Below are positions 1-9,573 of a DNA stretch of 64,000 bases, in pieces. The translations under genes were made by a program, and so were the position numbers. Numbering within the stretch: the first letter of the stretch is position 1; the number at the start of each line of letters is the position of its first letter. The notes under the pieces are model-generated. The model worked only from the letters and a program-made list of their open reading frames with translations. It had not been told where the DNA came from and made no database searches. Source of the stretch: Halomonas alkalisoli (lineage in GTDB: Bacteria > Pseudomonadota > Gammaproteobacteria > Pseudomonadales > Halomonadaceae); assembly GCF_021412585.1 (NCBI RefSeq), contig NZ_JAKCMI010000015.1, forward strand, positions 86,000-149,999, given 5' to 3'.

Positions 1-1
1 G

Positions 2-730
2 CTCAACAGCTACTCGGGCTGGGCAGCGGCGGCGATCGGCTTCACGCTCTCCAACGATCTGCTGATCGTGACGGGTGCGCTGGTGGGCTCCTCCGGTGCC
101 ATCCTCTCCTACATCATGTGCAAGGCGATGAATCGCAACTTCGTCAGCGTCATCCTGGGTGGCTTCGGTGGCGTCCAGAGCGGCGTTGCGGCCGAGATCG
201 AGGGCGAGCAGGTGGCCATCGATGCCGGCGGCGTGGCCAGCGCGCTGAACAACGCCAACAGCGTGGTCATCGTGCCGGGCTACGGCATGGCGGTGGCCCA
301 GGCCCAGAACGCGGTGAGCGAACTGGTACGCAAGCTGCGCTCGGCAGGCAAGGAGGTGCGTTTCGCCATCCACCCGGTGGCCGGGCGCCTGCCGGGACAC
401 ATGAACGTGCTGCTGGCCGAGGCCAGGGTGCCCTACGATATCGTGCTGGAAATGGACGAGATCAACGACGATTTCCCCAAGACCGACGTGGCGATCGTCA
501 TTGGCTCCAACGATATCGTCAACCCTGCCGCCCAGGACGACCCCAACAGCCCCATCGCCGGCATGCCGGTGCTTGAGGTCTGGAAGTCCTCGGTCGTCTT
601 CGTCTGCAAGCGTGGCCAGGGCACGGGCTATTCGGGCATCGAGAACCCGCTCTTCTACAAGGAGAACACGCGGATGTTCTATGGCGATGCGCGAGAGAGC
701 ATCGATTCGCTGCTGTCCTTGATCGACTGA
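2..730 (+). CDS. pntB: NAD(P) transhydrogenase subunit beta, C-terminal part
   Basis: Partial gene: the reading frame is already open at base 2 and 242 residues remain. PntB is the membrane subunit of the proton-translocating transhydrogenase that moves hydride between NADH and NADP+. The fragment holds the end of the membrane domain ([17 protein letters not shown]) and the whole NADP-binding domain III, with [39 protein letters not shown] and the C-terminal [16 protein letters not shown] block. The full protein is normally about 460-480 residues, so roughly half lies outside the window. pntA would be expected upstream. Two hairpins follow the stop. Confidence 0.95.
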   Translation, partial: LNSYSGWAAAAIGFTLSNDLLIVTGALVGSSGAILSYIMCKAMNRNFVSVILGGFGGVQSGVAAEIEGEQVAIDAGGVASALNNANSVVIVPGYGMAVAQAQNAVSELVRKLRSAGKEVRFAIHPVAGRLPGHMNVLLAEARVPYDIVLEMDEINDDFPKTDVAIVIGSNDIVNPAAQDDPNSPIAGMPVLEVWKSSVVFVCKRGQGTGYSGIENPLFYKENTRMFYGDARESIDSLLSLID

Positions 731-741
731 GGCGATATCGC

Positions 742-805
742 CCGGGCCGGCATCGCCGGCCCGGTGCTATGCTAGGCATCAGGCGCCCCCGAAGGGGGCG
801 CTTTT
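742..805 (+). terminator. Double hairpin terminator after pntB
   Basis: Two stem-loops in series. The first is a perfect 10-bp stem CCGGGCCGGC / GCCGGCCCGG at 742-764 with an ATC loop and no T-run. The second is an 8-bp stem GCGCCCCC / GGGGGCGC at 783-801 with a GAA loop, followed directly by TTTT. The second is a canonical intrinsic terminator separating pntB from gpsA. Confidence 0.8.
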
Positions 806-846
806 CGTTACACTCTTCTCTCTACCCGACCTTTTCAGGGGTGAAC

Positions 847-1962
847 ATGTCCGATGATCCCATGCGGGTGGCGGTGTTGGGCGGGGGCAGTTTCGGTACT
901 GCGCTTGCCAGCATTGCTGCCGACAACGGGGCAGAAGTGTGTCAGTGGCTACGCGACGTCGATCTGGTGGAACAGATCAACCGTGAACACCGAAACGGCC
1001 GCTACCTGCCCGACTTTGCCATCAACCCGGCGGTCAAGGCATCGAGTGATATGCAGGCAGTGCTCGAGCGGGCGGAACTGGTGCTGGTGGCGATTCCCTC
1101 CAAGGCCTTTCGTGACGTCGTGCGACAGGCACGCCCCTGGCTTCGCTCCGACCAGATCCTGGTGAGTACTACCAAGGGTATTCAGGAGGAGGGCTTCAAG
1201 CTGATGAGCCAGATCCTCCAGGAGGAGACGGGCTTCACCCATATCGGCGTGATTTCGGGCCCCAACCTGGCCTCTGAAATCGCCCAGAAACAGCTCACCG
1301 CCACGGTAGTGGCCAGCGACGACCCGCTGACTCGCACTCGGGTGCAGCAGGCGCTGAGCTGTGACTACTTCCGGGTCTATGCCAGCAACGACCGCTACGG
1401 CGTTGAGCTGGGCGGGGCGCTCAAGAACATCTATGCGATCGCCGCCGGCATGGCCGCCGCGCTGGGCATGGGCGAGAACACTCGCAGCATGCTGATGACC
1501 CGGGCGCTGGCCGAGATGGGGCGCTTTGCGGTGGACCAGGGGGCCAACCCCATGACGTTTCTCGGGCTTGCCGGCGTCGGCGACCTGATCGTCACCTGCT
1601 CGTCGGACCTGTCGCGCAACTACCGAGTCGGCTATGCGCTGGGCCAGGGCAAAACCCTCGATGACGCAGTGGCGGCCCTGGGCCAGGTGGCCGAGGGGGT
1701 CAACACGGTGCGCCTGGTGCGCGACAAGGCCCGTGAGGCCGGTGTCTACATGCCGCTGGCCGAAGGGCTCTACCAGGTGCTGTTCCAGGGCGTGCCGGCA
1801 CGGGAAATGGCGCGCATGCTGATGCGGGGGGAGCAGAGCAGCGATGTGGAATTCCTGCTCTCACGGGAAGACGTGCAGCGGGCCCACCGGCGGGTCGAGG
1901 CCGCCGACGACCAGCCGGACGCCAGCAGGCATGGGAGCGGGCAACATGGGAGTGGGCAATGA
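847..1962 (+). CDS. gpsA: Glycerol-3-phosphate dehydrogenase [NAD(P)+]
   Basis: Converts dihydroxyacetone phosphate to sn-glycerol 3-phosphate for phospholipid synthesis, in the cytoplasm. 371 residues. The N-terminal dinucleotide fold starts with [14 protein letters not shown] (about residues 8-21), followed by STTKGI, the GPNLASEIA motif and [10 protein letters not shown] with the catalytic lysine region. The ATG at 847 is chosen because the protein then begins [14 protein letters not shown]; the frame stays open upstream into the pntB terminator. It is about 30 residues longer than the usual ~340 because of a low-complexity tail ending [10 protein letters not shown]. That tail comes from a 15-bp direct repeat carrying the sixA ribosome binding site. 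It overlaps sixA by ATGA. Confidence 0.96.
   Translation: MSDDPMRVAVLGGGSFGTALASIAADNGAEVCQWLRDVDLVEQINREHRNGRYLPDFAINPAVKASSDMQAVLERAELVLVAIPSKAFRDVVRQARPWLRSDQILVSTTKGIQEEGFKLMSQILQEETGFTHIGVISGPNLASEIAQKQLTATVVASDDPLTRTRVQQALSCDYFRVYASNDRYGVELGGALKNIYAIAAGMAAALGMGENTRSMLMTRALAEMGRFAVDQGANPMTFLGLAGVGDLIVTCSSDLSRNYRVGYALGQGKTLDDAVAALGQVAEGVNTVRLVRDKAREAGVYMPLAEGLYQVLFQGVPAREMARMLMRGEQSSDVEFLLSREDVQRAHRRVEAADDQPDASRHGSGQHGSGQ
1930..1959 (+). repeat. 15-bp tandem duplication at the gpsA/sixA junction
   Basis: CATGGGAGCGGGCAA (1930-1944) is followed immediately by CATGGGAGTGGGCAA (1945-1959), with one mismatch. It encodes the repeated HGSGQ pentapeptide ending gpsA. The second copy also supplies the GGGAG ribosome binding site and the first base of the sixA start codon. 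Confidence 0.85.
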
Positions 1963-2450
1963 GTAAGCGCTTGCTGATCATGCGCCATGGTGAGGCCGGC
2001 CCGGGCAGCGTCGATGCCGAGCGCACGCTCACCGCTCGCGGCCATGCCGAAGCCGCGCGCATGGCCGACTGGCTGCAGTATCAGGAACTGGATGAGGCGC
2101 GAATCCTCGCCAGTCCCTATGTGCGTGCCCGGCAGACGGCAGAGCATGTGGCGGCCAGCCTGGAGCGCGAGGTCGAGACCCTGGCCATCGCCACGCCGGA
2201 CGACCCTCCCGAGGCCGTGAGTGACTGGCTGCTGGAGCAGACCGACCGAGGGCCGTTGGTGCTGGTCAGCCATATGCCGCTGGTGGGCGCCTTGACAGGG
2301 CTTCTGGTCGAGGGGCGAAGTGACCGCGGTCTGGGCTTTCCCACGGCGGCCGTGGCCGAGCTCGAGGCCGAGGTGTGGGCGGCGGGCTGCGCCAGGCTGC
2401 TGCGCTTCATGGCGCCGAACGACGTTACCTGGCCAGATGAGCGGCCCTGA
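1959..2450 (+). CDS. sixA: Phosphohistidine phosphatase SixA
   Basis: Histidine phosphatase (phosphoglycerate-mutase-like) superfamily; SixA removes phosphate from histidine-phosphotransfer proteins. 163 residues, the normal size for SixA. The catalytic RHGEA motif lies near residue 9 ([12 protein letters not shown]). [14 protein letters not shown] and the second active-site histidine in [11 protein letters not shown] complete the fold. The start overlaps the gpsA stop by 4 bp (ATGA), so the two genes are probably translationally coupled. The biological substrate here cannot be read from sequence. Confidence 0.88.
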   Translation: MSKRLLIMRHGEAGPGSVDAERTLTARGHAEAARMADWLQYQELDEARILASPYVRARQTAEHVAASLEREVETLAIATPDDPPEAVSDWLLEQTDRGPLVLVSHMPLVGALTGLLVEGRSDRGLGFPTAAVAELEAEVWAAGCARLLRFMAPNDVTWPDERP

Positions 2451-2467
2451 ATCAATGGAGAACTGCC

Positions 2468-2776
2468 ATGACTTTCGTCGTCAACAATCGCGTCTTCGTC
2501 AACCCCGGCCATGAGGGGGCATTCGAAGCGCGCTTTCGCGCCCGGGCCGGCGAAATCGACAAGCAGCCAGGCTTTCTGGCCATGCGTGTGCTTCGGCCAT
2601 TGGGCAATCAGGCCCCCTATGTGGTGGAGACCGAGTGGGAGAGCCAGGAAGCCTTTCACGCCTGGGTCGGCGGCGATGACTTCAAGCGCGCCCACGCCAA
2701 CCCCATGCCCAGGGACGCCGTCGGCGAGGGCGGCGGGCTCGAGCAGTTCGAGGTGGTGATCCGCAGCGGTGGCTAG
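2468..2776 (+). CDS. Antibiotic biosynthesis monooxygenase (ABM) family protein
   Basis: A 102-residue single-domain dimeric alpha/beta barrel protein. It opens MTFVVNNRVFVNPGHEGAFEARF, has the PGFLAMRVLRP strand and the family block VETEWESQEAFHAWVGGDDF, and a histidine in FKRAHANP. The family includes heme-degrading monooxygenases (IsdG/HmoB-like) and quinone monooxygenases, so the substrate is unknown. It lies 17 bp after sixA with a GGAG ribosome binding site (2458-2461), so it is probably the last gene of the gpsA-sixA operon. It converges with the AEC permease. Confidence 0.82.
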   Translation: MTFVVNNRVFVNPGHEGAFEARFRARAGEIDKQPGFLAMRVLRPLGNQAPYVVETEWESQEAFHAWVGGDDFKRAHANPMPRDAVGEGGGLEQFEVVIRSGG

Positions 2777-2792
2777 ACGATGACGGCAACGC

Positions 2793-3740
2793 TTAGATCA
2801 GCCCGGCGAGACGCAGGCCAAACACCCCCAGCGTGATGGTCACGCTCGCCATCAGCGTAGTGAGGGCGATGATGTTGGCGGTCAGCACGGCGTTGCCGCC
2901 CATCGCCTTGGCCATCACGAAGGCGGCCGCCGCCGTGGGGCTGGCGAAGAACAGGAAGAGCACACCGAGCTCGCGCCCCTGGAAGCCGACCAGCCAGGCG
3001 GCACTGGTGGCCAGTATCGGTATCGTGATCATCTTCATCAGGCTGGCGCCGGTGGCCAGGCGCCCCGATGCCCGGATCGAGCCCAGGGAGAGGGTGGCGC
3101 CGATACAGATCAGCGCCAGGGGCAGGGTCAACGAGGCAAAATACTCCCCTGAGGTCATCAGCCAGCCGGGAAGGCGCAGTTCTAGGGCGGCCACCGGCAC
3201 CGCCACTACCACGGCCAGAATCAGCGGATTGTGTGCGATGTGCGAGGCGATACTGCGCCAGTTGGTGCGCTGATGGGGCTGGTAGGCGGCCAGGGCAATC
3301 ACCGAAAAGGCGTTGTAGGTGAGAATCACCACGCCGAGCAACAGGCCTCCGGCAGACAGGCCATAGTCACCGTACATGCCCGCGGCAAGGGCCAGCCCGA
3401 CGATGCCGCAGTTGCCGCGGAAGGCGCCCTGGACATAGACGCCACGGTCGGCATGAGGCACCCGCAGGATCGCCCAGCCCCAGCTGAACAGGAAATTGCC
3501 CAGGGTGGCCAGGGCGAAGAAGCCGAGCAGCAGCGGGTTCAGGGTGGCGTCCAGGTCGGCCTTGATGATGCTGAGAAAGATCAGCATCGGCATGGTGCCC
3601 TTGAACACCAGTAGCGAAGCGGTATTGATGAAGGGCTGATCGATCCAGCCGGCACGCTTCAGGCCCAGGCCGATGAAGACCATGACGAAGACCGGCAGCG
3701 TGACTTCCAGGGTGCCGAAGAAGACATCGACGAGCTCCAT
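2793..3740 (-). CDS. AEC (auxin efflux carrier) family permease
   Basis: Inner membrane transporter of the AEC family, which in bacteria exports organic acids such as malate. The substrate here is unknown. 315 residues with about ten hydrophobic helices, beginning MELVDVFFGTLEVTLPVFVMVF. Features include FRGNCGIVGLALAAG in the middle and FFASPTAAAAFVMAKAMGGN near the C-terminus, both conserved AEC segments. The start codon directly follows the stop of a 33-residue membrane ORF (TGA then ATG with no gap), suggesting translational coupling. Confidence 0.9.
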   Translation of the reverse strand: MELVDVFFGTLEVTLPVFVMVFIGLGLKRAGWIDQPFINTASLLVFKGTMPMLIFLSIIKADLDATLNPLLLGFFALATLGNFLFSWGWAILRVPHADRGVYVQGAFRGNCGIVGLALAAGMYGDYGLSAGGLLLGVVILTYNAFSVIALAAYQPHQRTNWRSIASHIAHNPLILAVVVAVPVAALELRLPGWLMTSGEYFASLTLPLALICIGATLSLGSIRASGRLATGASLMKMITIPILATSAAWLVGFQGRELGVLFLFFASPTAAAAFVMAKAMGGNAVLTANIIALTTLMASVTITLGVFGLRLAGLI

Positions 3741-3842
3741 TCAGCGAGCCAGCCACAGGCCGATCGTCACGGCGGCGATCACGGTGATCCAGAAGAGACG
3801 GTTACGGATTCGGGTATCACGCGGGGGACGCGGCGCTGACAT
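3741..3842 (-). CDS. 33-residue predicted membrane protein upstream of the AEC permease
   Basis: A short frame encoding 33 residues, opening MSAPRPPRDTRIRNR (basic, cytoplasmic-looking) followed by one hydrophobic segment LFWITVIAAVTIGLWLA and a terminal Arg. This is a positive-inside topology. GGAG lies 6 bases before the ATG. Its TGA abuts the ATG of the AEC permease, as expected for a translated leader or a small accessory subunit. I do not recognise the family. It is supported by ribosome binding site, composition and coupling only. Confidence 0.55.
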   Translation of the reverse strand: MSAPRPPRDTRIRNRLFWITVIAAVTIGLWLAR

Positions 3843-3964
3843 GGGGAGACTCCGATTGAGCTTGGGTGTCGGGGAGCCGATGGGTTCGACTTGGCGAAAC
3901 AGGGTAAACCCGTTAGCCTGCTATCGCCACAGACTTTACGTCTTGCTTGACACTGGATTCCACC

Positions 3965-4780
3965 ATGACCGCTTCTCCCGCTAGCCAACGACCGCGATTG
4001 ATCTTCGCCCATGCCAACGGCTTTCCCGGCATGAGCTACCGCAGCCTGCTTGCACCGCTGCACGAGCGCTTCGACGTTCATCCGGTCGATCGCCTGGGTC
4101 ATCACCCCGACTACCCGGTCGGCCACAACTGGCTGGCGCTGCGCGATGAGCTGCTCGATCATCTCACCCACAGCGAGGAACCCGCCATCGGCGTGGGGCA
4201 CTCCATGGGCGGCGTATTGATGGCCATGGCCGCCGAGCGTGCCCCCGAACGCTTTCGCTGCGTCGTCATGCTCGATCCACCGCTGATGCTGGGATTGGAC
4301 GCCTGGGGGATGAAGATGGCCAAGCGTTTCGGCTTCATCGACCGGGTCACGCCGGCGGGAAAGTCCAGGGGGCGGCGGTCGGCGTGGCCGGATCGTGACG
4401 CCATGGCCAATCATCTGCGTCGTCGGGGCTTGTTCCGGCGTTTCACGCCCGATGCGCTGCACGACTATGTCGAGGGGGGGACCCGGCTGGGTGACGATGG
4501 CTCGGCCGAGCTGGTGTATGACCCCGCCATCGAGACCGAGATCTTTCGTCAGCTACCCGACCACCTGACCAGCTTGCCGCGCCGCCTGCAGGTGCCCTTC
4601 GGCCTGATCGCCGGCCGCGACTCCGATCTGATCACGCCGGCCCGCCGTCGACGCCTCGAGCGTCGCCGGATCAAGCTGTCGCTGGTGCCGGGGACGCACA
4701 TGTTCCCGATGGAGCATCCCGAGGAGACACGCCAGGCCCTGTTGGCGATGCTCGATGAGCTGCTGGAGGCTTCGACATGA
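3965..4780 (+). CDS. Alpha/beta hydrolase
   Basis: A 271-residue cytoplasmic alpha/beta hydrolase. The oxyanion region is FAHANGFPGMSY (near residue 15), the nucleophile elbow is GVGHSMGG with Ser near residue 80, and the histidine region is GTHMFPMEHPEE near the C-terminus. The ATG at 3965 is preferred over a TTG 18 bases upstream (3947), since the fold starts soon after. The substrate is unknown. The 3' end overlaps the next hydrolase by ATGA, so the two hydrolases and probably the patatin form one operon. Confidence 0.88.
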   Translation: MTASPASQRPRLIFAHANGFPGMSYRSLLAPLHERFDVHPVDRLGHHPDYPVGHNWLALRDELLDHLTHSEEPAIGVGHSMGGVLMAMAAERAPERFRCVVMLDPPLMLGLDAWGMKMAKRFGFIDRVTPAGKSRGRRSAWPDRDAMANHLRRRGLFRRFTPDALHDYVEGGTRLGDDGSAELVYDPAIETEIFRQLPDHLTSLPRRLQVPFGLIAGRDSDLITPARRRRLERRRIKLSLVPGTHMFPMEHPEETRQALLAMLDELLEAST

Positions 4781-5649
4781 GCGGTCCACGAGCCATCCGG
4801 CTGGCCGGCGGGCGTCTGGCCGGACTCAGCTGGGGTGATGAAGCGGCACCGACCTGGCTGGCGCTGCACGGCTGGCTGGACAACGCGGCGAGCTTCACGC
4901 GCCTGGCGCCCCTTCTGGTACGCCAGATGGGGATCCGTATCGTTGCCATCGACTTCAGCGGACACGGTCATTCGCAACATGTCGCCGGCGACTATGCGCT
5001 GTGGGACTACTGCCACGACCTGCTGGATGCCGCCGATGACCTGGGCCTGGAGCGGGCCACGCTGCTGGCCCATTCCATGGGTGCGGGGGTGTCCTGCCTG
5101 GCCGCTGCTGCCTTCCCGGAGCGCATCGGCCGCCTGGTACTGATCGATGGACTGGGGGCGCTCACCACCCCGGCAGGGGACTCGGCTCAGCAACTGCGCA
5201 AGGGCCTGCGTTCGGCTCGACGTTCCTTATCGGCCGCGCCGCGCTATCCTGATATTGAAACCGCCGTGGCGGCCCGGGTAGCGGGTGGAGTGACGCCCAT
5301 CGATGCCGTTACCGCCACCCCGGTGGTGGAGCGCAACCTGTGCCATGAAGACGATGGTCACGTGCGCCTGCGTACCGACGGTCGCCTGCTCTGGCCATCA
5401 CCGGTGCGTCTGACGCCGGAACAGGCCCTGGCCCTGCTCGGGTCCATCCAGGCACCGGTGCTGCTGATCGAAGGCGAGGGCGGCATACTCGGCGGGCGGG
5501 AGTCGGCGGCAGCCGCACGATCGGCGGTCTCGACACTCACCCGACGGGTGTTGCCCGGCGGGCACCACCTGCACCTGGAGCCCGGCGCAGTAGCAGCGGT
5601 GGCGGAGACCATCGTCGACTGGCAGGCAATGGAAGCGAAAGTGTTATAG
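4777..5649 (+). CDS. Alpha/beta hydrolase
   Basis: Second alpha/beta hydrolase, 290 residues, different from the first. It has LALHGWLDNAASF (oxyanion hole), DFSGHGHSQHV (the family's D-x-x-G-x-G loop), nucleophile elbow LLAHSMGAGVS with Ser100, and GGHHLHLEPGAV carrying the catalytic His. The cap domain lies between about residues 130 and 210. This arrangement resembles YfhR/MEST-like serine hydrolases, but the substrate cannot be assigned. It overlaps the upstream hydrolase by 4 bp and is 11 bp from the patatin gene. Confidence 0.88.
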   Translation: MSGPRAIRLAGGRLAGLSWGDEAAPTWLALHGWLDNAASFTRLAPLLVRQMGIRIVAIDFSGHGHSQHVAGDYALWDYCHDLLDAADDLGLERATLLAHSMGAGVSCLAAAAFPERIGRLVLIDGLGALTTPAGDSAQQLRKGLRSARRSLSAAPRYPDIETAVAARVAGGVTPIDAVTATPVVERNLCHEDDGHVRLRTDGRLLWPSPVRLTPEQALALLGSIQAPVLLIEGEGGILGGRESAAAARSAVSTLTRRVLPGGHHLHLEPGAVAAVAETIVDWQAMEAKVL

Positions 5650-5660
5650 GGAGCGGCCTC

Positions 5661-6716
5661 ATGAACGGTTCGATGGCAGCGCCGACGGGCAAGCGCGTCG
5701 CCCTGACCCTGGGCAGCGGTGGGGCGAGGGGGTACGCCCATATCGGGGTGATCGACGTGCTGGAGGCCCGCGGGTACGAAGTCGTGGCGATTTCCGGCTG
5801 CTCCATGGGGGCGGTCATCGGTGGGGTCTATGCGGCGGGAGAGCTCGATGCCTATCGCGAATGGGTCTGCCAGCTCGACTATTTCGATGTGCTCAAGCTG
5901 GTGGATGTCACCTGGAGCCCCATGGGAGCCATGCGGGCCAGCAAGGTGATGAGCAAGCTGCAGGGCCTGATGGGCGACATCCAGATCGAGGATCTGCCGA
6001 TTCCCTTCACCGCGGTGGCCACCGACCTGGCACGTCAGCGTGAGGTGTGGTTCCAGTCGGGCTCTCTGTTGCGTGCCATGCGCGCCTCCATCGCCATCCC
6101 GGGCGTGATCACCCCGGTGCATATCGGTGCCCAGACGCTGGTAGATGGCGGCCTGCTCAACCCCTTGCCGATCATCCCGACCGTATCGGCCCATGCCGAC
6201 CTCATTCTGGCGGTGAATGTCACTGCGCATAGCCCGCAGCCGGTGACCCTGGAGGACCTCCTGCCGTCAGAGCCGGGCGTCGACGAAGAGGTACCAGAGA
6301 ATGACTCGTCGGTGAGCGGCTGGATGGATGTGCGCGGCGCGACCCGGCGTTTTCTGGATGGGTTCGGCAACGGCGGGGAGGGCGACGACGAGAGTGATGC
6401 CGCGACGGGGAAGGCCTCCACTGGGCGTCGCGCCTGGGGGCGGATGGACATGATCCTGGCGTCCTTCGACATTACCCAGGCGGCACTGGCGAAATACAAG
6501 GTGGCAGGCTACCCCCCCGATATCCTGATCGAAGTCCCCAAGACGGTCTGCGGTGCGTTCGAGTTCCACCGGGCCGATGCCCTGATACGGCTGGGGCGCC
6601 ACCTCACCTTGCAGGCGCTGGACCAATACGAAGGGCGCTTCCATGGGGGGAGCCCAGGAATGGTCGTTCAGCCGCCCCAGATGCCGGCAGACCGTGAATC
6701 GGGAGGCGGCGTGTGA
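5661..6716 (+). CDS. Patatin-like phospholipase (RssA / NTE type)
   Basis: Predicted serine acyl hydrolase with a Ser-Asp dyad, 351 residues. The oxyanion loop is GSGGARGYAHIG (residues 18-29), the nucleophile sits in GCSMGAVIGG (Ser48), and the catalytic Asp in LVDGGLLNPLP. The N-terminal ~200 residues match the RssA/YjjU patatin core. The C-terminal part contains an acidic linker (about residues 205-260) before a segment ending in a histidine-containing helix. No signal peptide is present. It ends 5 bp from the convergent smrB stop. Confidence 0.88.
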   Translation: MNGSMAAPTGKRVALTLGSGGARGYAHIGVIDVLEARGYEVVAISGCSMGAVIGGVYAAGELDAYREWVCQLDYFDVLKLVDVTWSPMGAMRASKVMSKLQGLMGDIQIEDLPIPFTAVATDLARQREVWFQSGSLLRAMRASIAIPGVITPVHIGAQTLVDGGLLNPLPIIPTVSAHADLILAVNVTAHSPQPVTLEDLLPSEPGVDEEVPENDSSVSGWMDVRGATRRFLDGFGNGGEGDDESDAATGKASTGRRAWGRMDMILASFDITQAALAKYKVAGYPPDILIEVPKTVCGAFEFHRADALIRLGRHLTLQALDQYEGRFHGGSPGMVVQPPQMPADRESGGGV

Positions 6717-6721
6717 GTTTG

Positions 6722-7297
6722 CTAGGCATCCTGGCCACGGCGGCGTAGCAGGACATAGACCGCGCCGGTGCCCCCATCGGCATCCAGGGCCGAGCAGAAG
6801 GCGAGTACCGCGGGCCATTCGCGCAGCCAGGCGTTCACATGGCTCTTGATCACGGGGTAGTTGGCGGTGCTGCCCCATGCCTTGCCGTGCACGATCAGCA
6901 CGCAGCGCATGCGACCGGCGGTAGCGTCACGCAGAAACCCCTCCAGCTCGCTGCGTGCCTCGTCCAGCGTAAGGCCGTGCAGGTCGAGCCCCGCCTCCCA
7001 GGCAATGCGCCCTCGCTTGAGCTGGGTGCGGGTGCGGTGGGGCAGGTCGGGCAGGGCAAAATCGAGCGGCTCCGATGGGCGCACGGGCTCCACGCGGCCA
7101 TCGCTGGTGCGGCTGGTGGTGTCGCTGTTCCCCGCGGCAACCGCCGCGGCGCGCCGCTCGGCCGCCGACGGATCCTTGCGGCGTGGTCGCCCGGGATCGG
7201 CACGTTCGCTGACGATACGCCTCACGCCGGCTTCATGCAGTGCCTGGCGAAAGGCGCTGACATCGTCTTCATCCGGTGGGCGGCGGCGTCGGCTCAT
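6722..7297 (-). CDS. smrB: Smr domain endonuclease, ribosome rescue factor SmrB
   Basis: SmrB cleaves mRNA between collided ribosomes in E. coli. 191 residues: a basic, charged N-terminal half, then the C-terminal Smr domain with DLHGLTLDEAR and VLIVHGKAWGS, the two signature motifs, and a C-terminal LLRRRGQDA. The gene is divergent from prmB with 118 bp between starts. The same smrB/prmB-aroC neighbourhood occurs in E. coli (yfcN-prmB-aroC), which supports the SmrB call over other Smr proteins. Confidence 0.9.
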   Translation of the reverse strand: MSRRRRPPDEDDVSAFRQALHEAGVRRIVSERADPGRPRRKDPSAAERRAAAVAAGNSDTTSRTSDGRVEPVRPSEPLDFALPDLPHRTRTQLKRGRIAWEAGLDLHGLTLDEARSELEGFLRDATAGRMRCVLIVHGKAWGSTANYPVIKSHVNAWLREWPAVLAFCSALDADGGTGAVYVLLRRRGQDA

Positions 7298-7415
7298 GTG
7301 CTACTCATGGGGAGGGTTCGAGGCGCACAGTATAGCGGCCTGAGCGCGACTGTGAACCGTTGGCCACCGCGGGTACAATCGACCCCTGTCAGCAACCGAT
7401 CCCACAGGAACCCAC

Positions 7416-8369
7416 GTGGCCGAATCCTCTCCCGTTTCCCGTTCGACGCTCAGTCTGGGCGATGCGGCCCTCTGCGCCGACCTCGTCACGCTACGCGACT
7501 ACCTGCGCTGGAGTGCCAGCGAGTTTCATCTGGCCGGCCTGTTCCATGGGCACGGCACCGATTCGCCCTGGGACGAGGCGGTCGCCCTGGTGCTGGGTTC
7601 GCTGCACCTGCCCTGGAACGTCGATCCTGCGGTGCTGGATGCGCGGCTGCTGCCCATGGAGCGCCTGCGTGTCGTGGCCCTGGTACGCGAACGCATCACC
7701 ACCCGGCGCCCGCTGCCTTACCTGCTGGGCGAAGCCTTCTTCGCCGGCTTCCCCTTCCACGTGGACGAAAGAGTGTTGATTCCCCGTTCGCCGATTGCCG
7801 AGCTCATCGAATCGGGGTTCGAGGCGTGGTTTCCGGAGCAACCGCCGACCCGGGTGCTCGACCTCTGTACCGGATCGGGCTGCATCGGTATCGCCACGGC
7901 GCTGCACCTGCCCACCTGCGACGTCGACCTGGCCGATATCAGTCCGGAAGCGCTGGCGGTGGCCAAGCAGAACATCCAGCGTCATGAGGTGGGTGCCAGG
8001 GTGCGGGCCGTGCTGTCGGATGTATTCGACGGCCTCGGCGGCCAGCGCTACGACCTGATCGTCTCCAACCCTCCCTACGTGGATGCCCGTGACCTGGCCA
8101 CCATGCCCTCCGAGTTTCGCCATGAGCCGAACCTGGCGCTGGAGGCGGGACATGACGGGCTCGATATCGTCCGGCGTATCCTGCGCCAGGCCCGTGAGCA
8201 TCTCACCGAGGACGGGGTGCTGATCGTCGAAGTGGGCAATTCGGACCGCCACCTGGAGGCCGCCTTCCCCGAGGTGCCTTTCCTGTGGCTCGACTTCGAG
8301 CGCGGCGGTCAGGGAGTCTTCGCCCTCTCCGCCGCGGAACTCGACGCCCATGCGGCGTCCTTCGCCTGA
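7416..8369 (+). CDS. prmB: Ribosomal protein uL3 glutamine methyltransferase
   Basis: SAM-dependent N5-glutamine methyltransferase acting on ribosomal protein L3. 317 residues. The N-terminal helical domain is followed by [28 protein letters not shown]. The Rossmann domain has [14 protein letters not shown] (motif I, about residue 146), and the catalytic [10 protein letters not shown] recognises the glutamine side chain. PrmB is separated from the related PrmC by length and by the aroC linkage seen here. The aroC start is 44 bp downstream, so co-transcription is likely. Confidence 0.93.
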   Translation: MAESSPVSRSTLSLGDAALCADLVTLRDYLRWSASEFHLAGLFHGHGTDSPWDEAVALVLGSLHLPWNVDPAVLDARLLPMERLRVVALVRERITTRRPLPYLLGEAFFAGFPFHVDERVLIPRSPIAELIESGFEAWFPEQPPTRVLDLCTGSGCIGIATALHLPTCDVDLADISPEALAVAKQNIQRHEVGARVRAVLSDVFDGLGGQRYDLIVSNPPYVDARDLATMPSEFRHEPNLALEAGHDGLDIVRRILRQAREHLTEDGVLIVEVGNSDRHLEAAFPEVPFLWLDFERGGQGVFALSAAELDAHAASFA

Positions 8370-8413
8370 TCGCTGGCAGCGATCATCGACAGCATCATTC
8401 AGGAGGCACGTCC

Positions 8414-9499
8414 ATGTCCGGCAACACATTCGGCAAGCTGTTCACCGTCACCACCTTCGGCGAGAGCCATGGTCCGGCCCTTGGCGCCATCGTCGACGGG
8501 TGCCCGCCGGGCCTGCCGTTGACCGAGGCCGACCTGCAGCAGGACCTGGACCGTCGGCGCCCCGGCACGTCACGTCACACCACGCAGCGCCGCGAGCCCG
8601 ACCAGGTGAAGATCCTCTCCGGCGTGTTCGAGGGGGTGACCACGGGTACCTCCATCGGGCTGCTGATCGAGAACACCGACCAGCGTTCCAAGGACTACTC
8701 GAACATCAAGGACCAGTTCCGCCCCGCCCACGCCGACTACAGCTACCATCACAAGTACGGTGTTCGTGACTACCGGGGCGGTGGCCGTTCCAGCGCCCGG
8801 GAAACCGCGATGCGGGTGGCGGCGGGGGGGATCGCCAAGAAGTACCTGGCTACCCGGGGCATCGAGGTGCGCGGCTACATGAGCCAGCTCGGCCCCATCG
8901 AGATCGCCTTCAAGAGCTGGGAGGCGGTACACGACAACCCCTTCTTTTGTCCCGACCCGGACAGGGTGGCCGAGCTCGAGGCCTTCATGGATGAACTGCG
9001 CCGGGCCCAGGATTCGGTGGGTGCGAAGATCACCGTGGTGGCCGATGGCCTGCCCCCGGGGCTCGGTGAGCCCGTTTTCGACCGGCTCGATGCCGAGCTG
9101 GCGCATGGCTTGATGAGCATCAATGCCGTCAAGGGCGTGGAGATCGGCGACGGCTTCGCCGCCGTGTCGCAGCGGGGCAGTGAGCACCGCGACGAAATGA
9201 CGCCGGAGGGGTTTCTCTCCAATCATGCCGGCGGCGTGCTCGGCGGCATCTCCTCGGGACAGCAGCTGGTCGCGCATCTGGCGCTCAAGCCGACCTCGAG
9301 CATCACTACGCCGGGGCGCTCCATCGACGTACATGGCCAGCCGGTCGAAGTGATCACCAAGGGGCGCCACGACCCCTGCGTGGGGATCCGTGCCACGCCG
9401 ATCGCCGAAGCCATGATGGCGCTGACCCTGATGGACCACCTGCTGCGTCACCGGGCGCAGAATGCCGACGTGCGCGTCACCACGCCGGTGCTGCGCTGA
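8414..9499 (+). CDS. aroC: Chorismate synthase
   Basis: Last step of the shikimate pathway: EPSP to chorismate, needing reduced FMN. 361 residues, the usual length. The start is [20 protein letters not shown] (family signature GESHG), followed by [17 protein letters not shown], the second signature [20 protein letters not shown], and [16 protein letters not shown] near the C-terminus. The ATG at 8414 follows a strong AGGAGG ribosome binding site. The product feeds trpE (28.2 kb) and pabB (53.6 kb) in the same window. Confidence 0.97.
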   Translation: MSGNTFGKLFTVTTFGESHGPALGAIVDGCPPGLPLTEADLQQDLDRRRPGTSRHTTQRREPDQVKILSGVFEGVTTGTSIGLLIENTDQRSKDYSNIKDQFRPAHADYSYHHKYGVRDYRGGGRSSARETAMRVAAGGIAKKYLATRGIEVRGYMSQLGPIEIAFKSWEAVHDNPFFCPDPDRVAELEAFMDELRRAQDSVGAKITVVADGLPPGLGEPVFDRLDAELAHGLMSINAVKGVEIGDGFAAVSQRGSEHRDEMTPEGFLSNHAGGVLGGISSGQQLVAHLALKPTSSITTPGRSIDVHGQPVEVITKGRHDPCVGIRATPIAEAMMALTLMDHLLRHRAQNADVRVTTPVLR

Positions 9500-9573
9500 A
9501 TCGGATTCCGGGCCAGGCCCGCTGGGCCTGGCTGGCTGCTACACTCAACAGACCACTTGAGCCGAGTACCGCC

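Noticed and set aside
3947..3952. TTGACA as a -35 box before the first alpha/beta hydrolase
   Set aside because: It is only 13-18 bases from the start codon, so no -10 and transcript start would fit.
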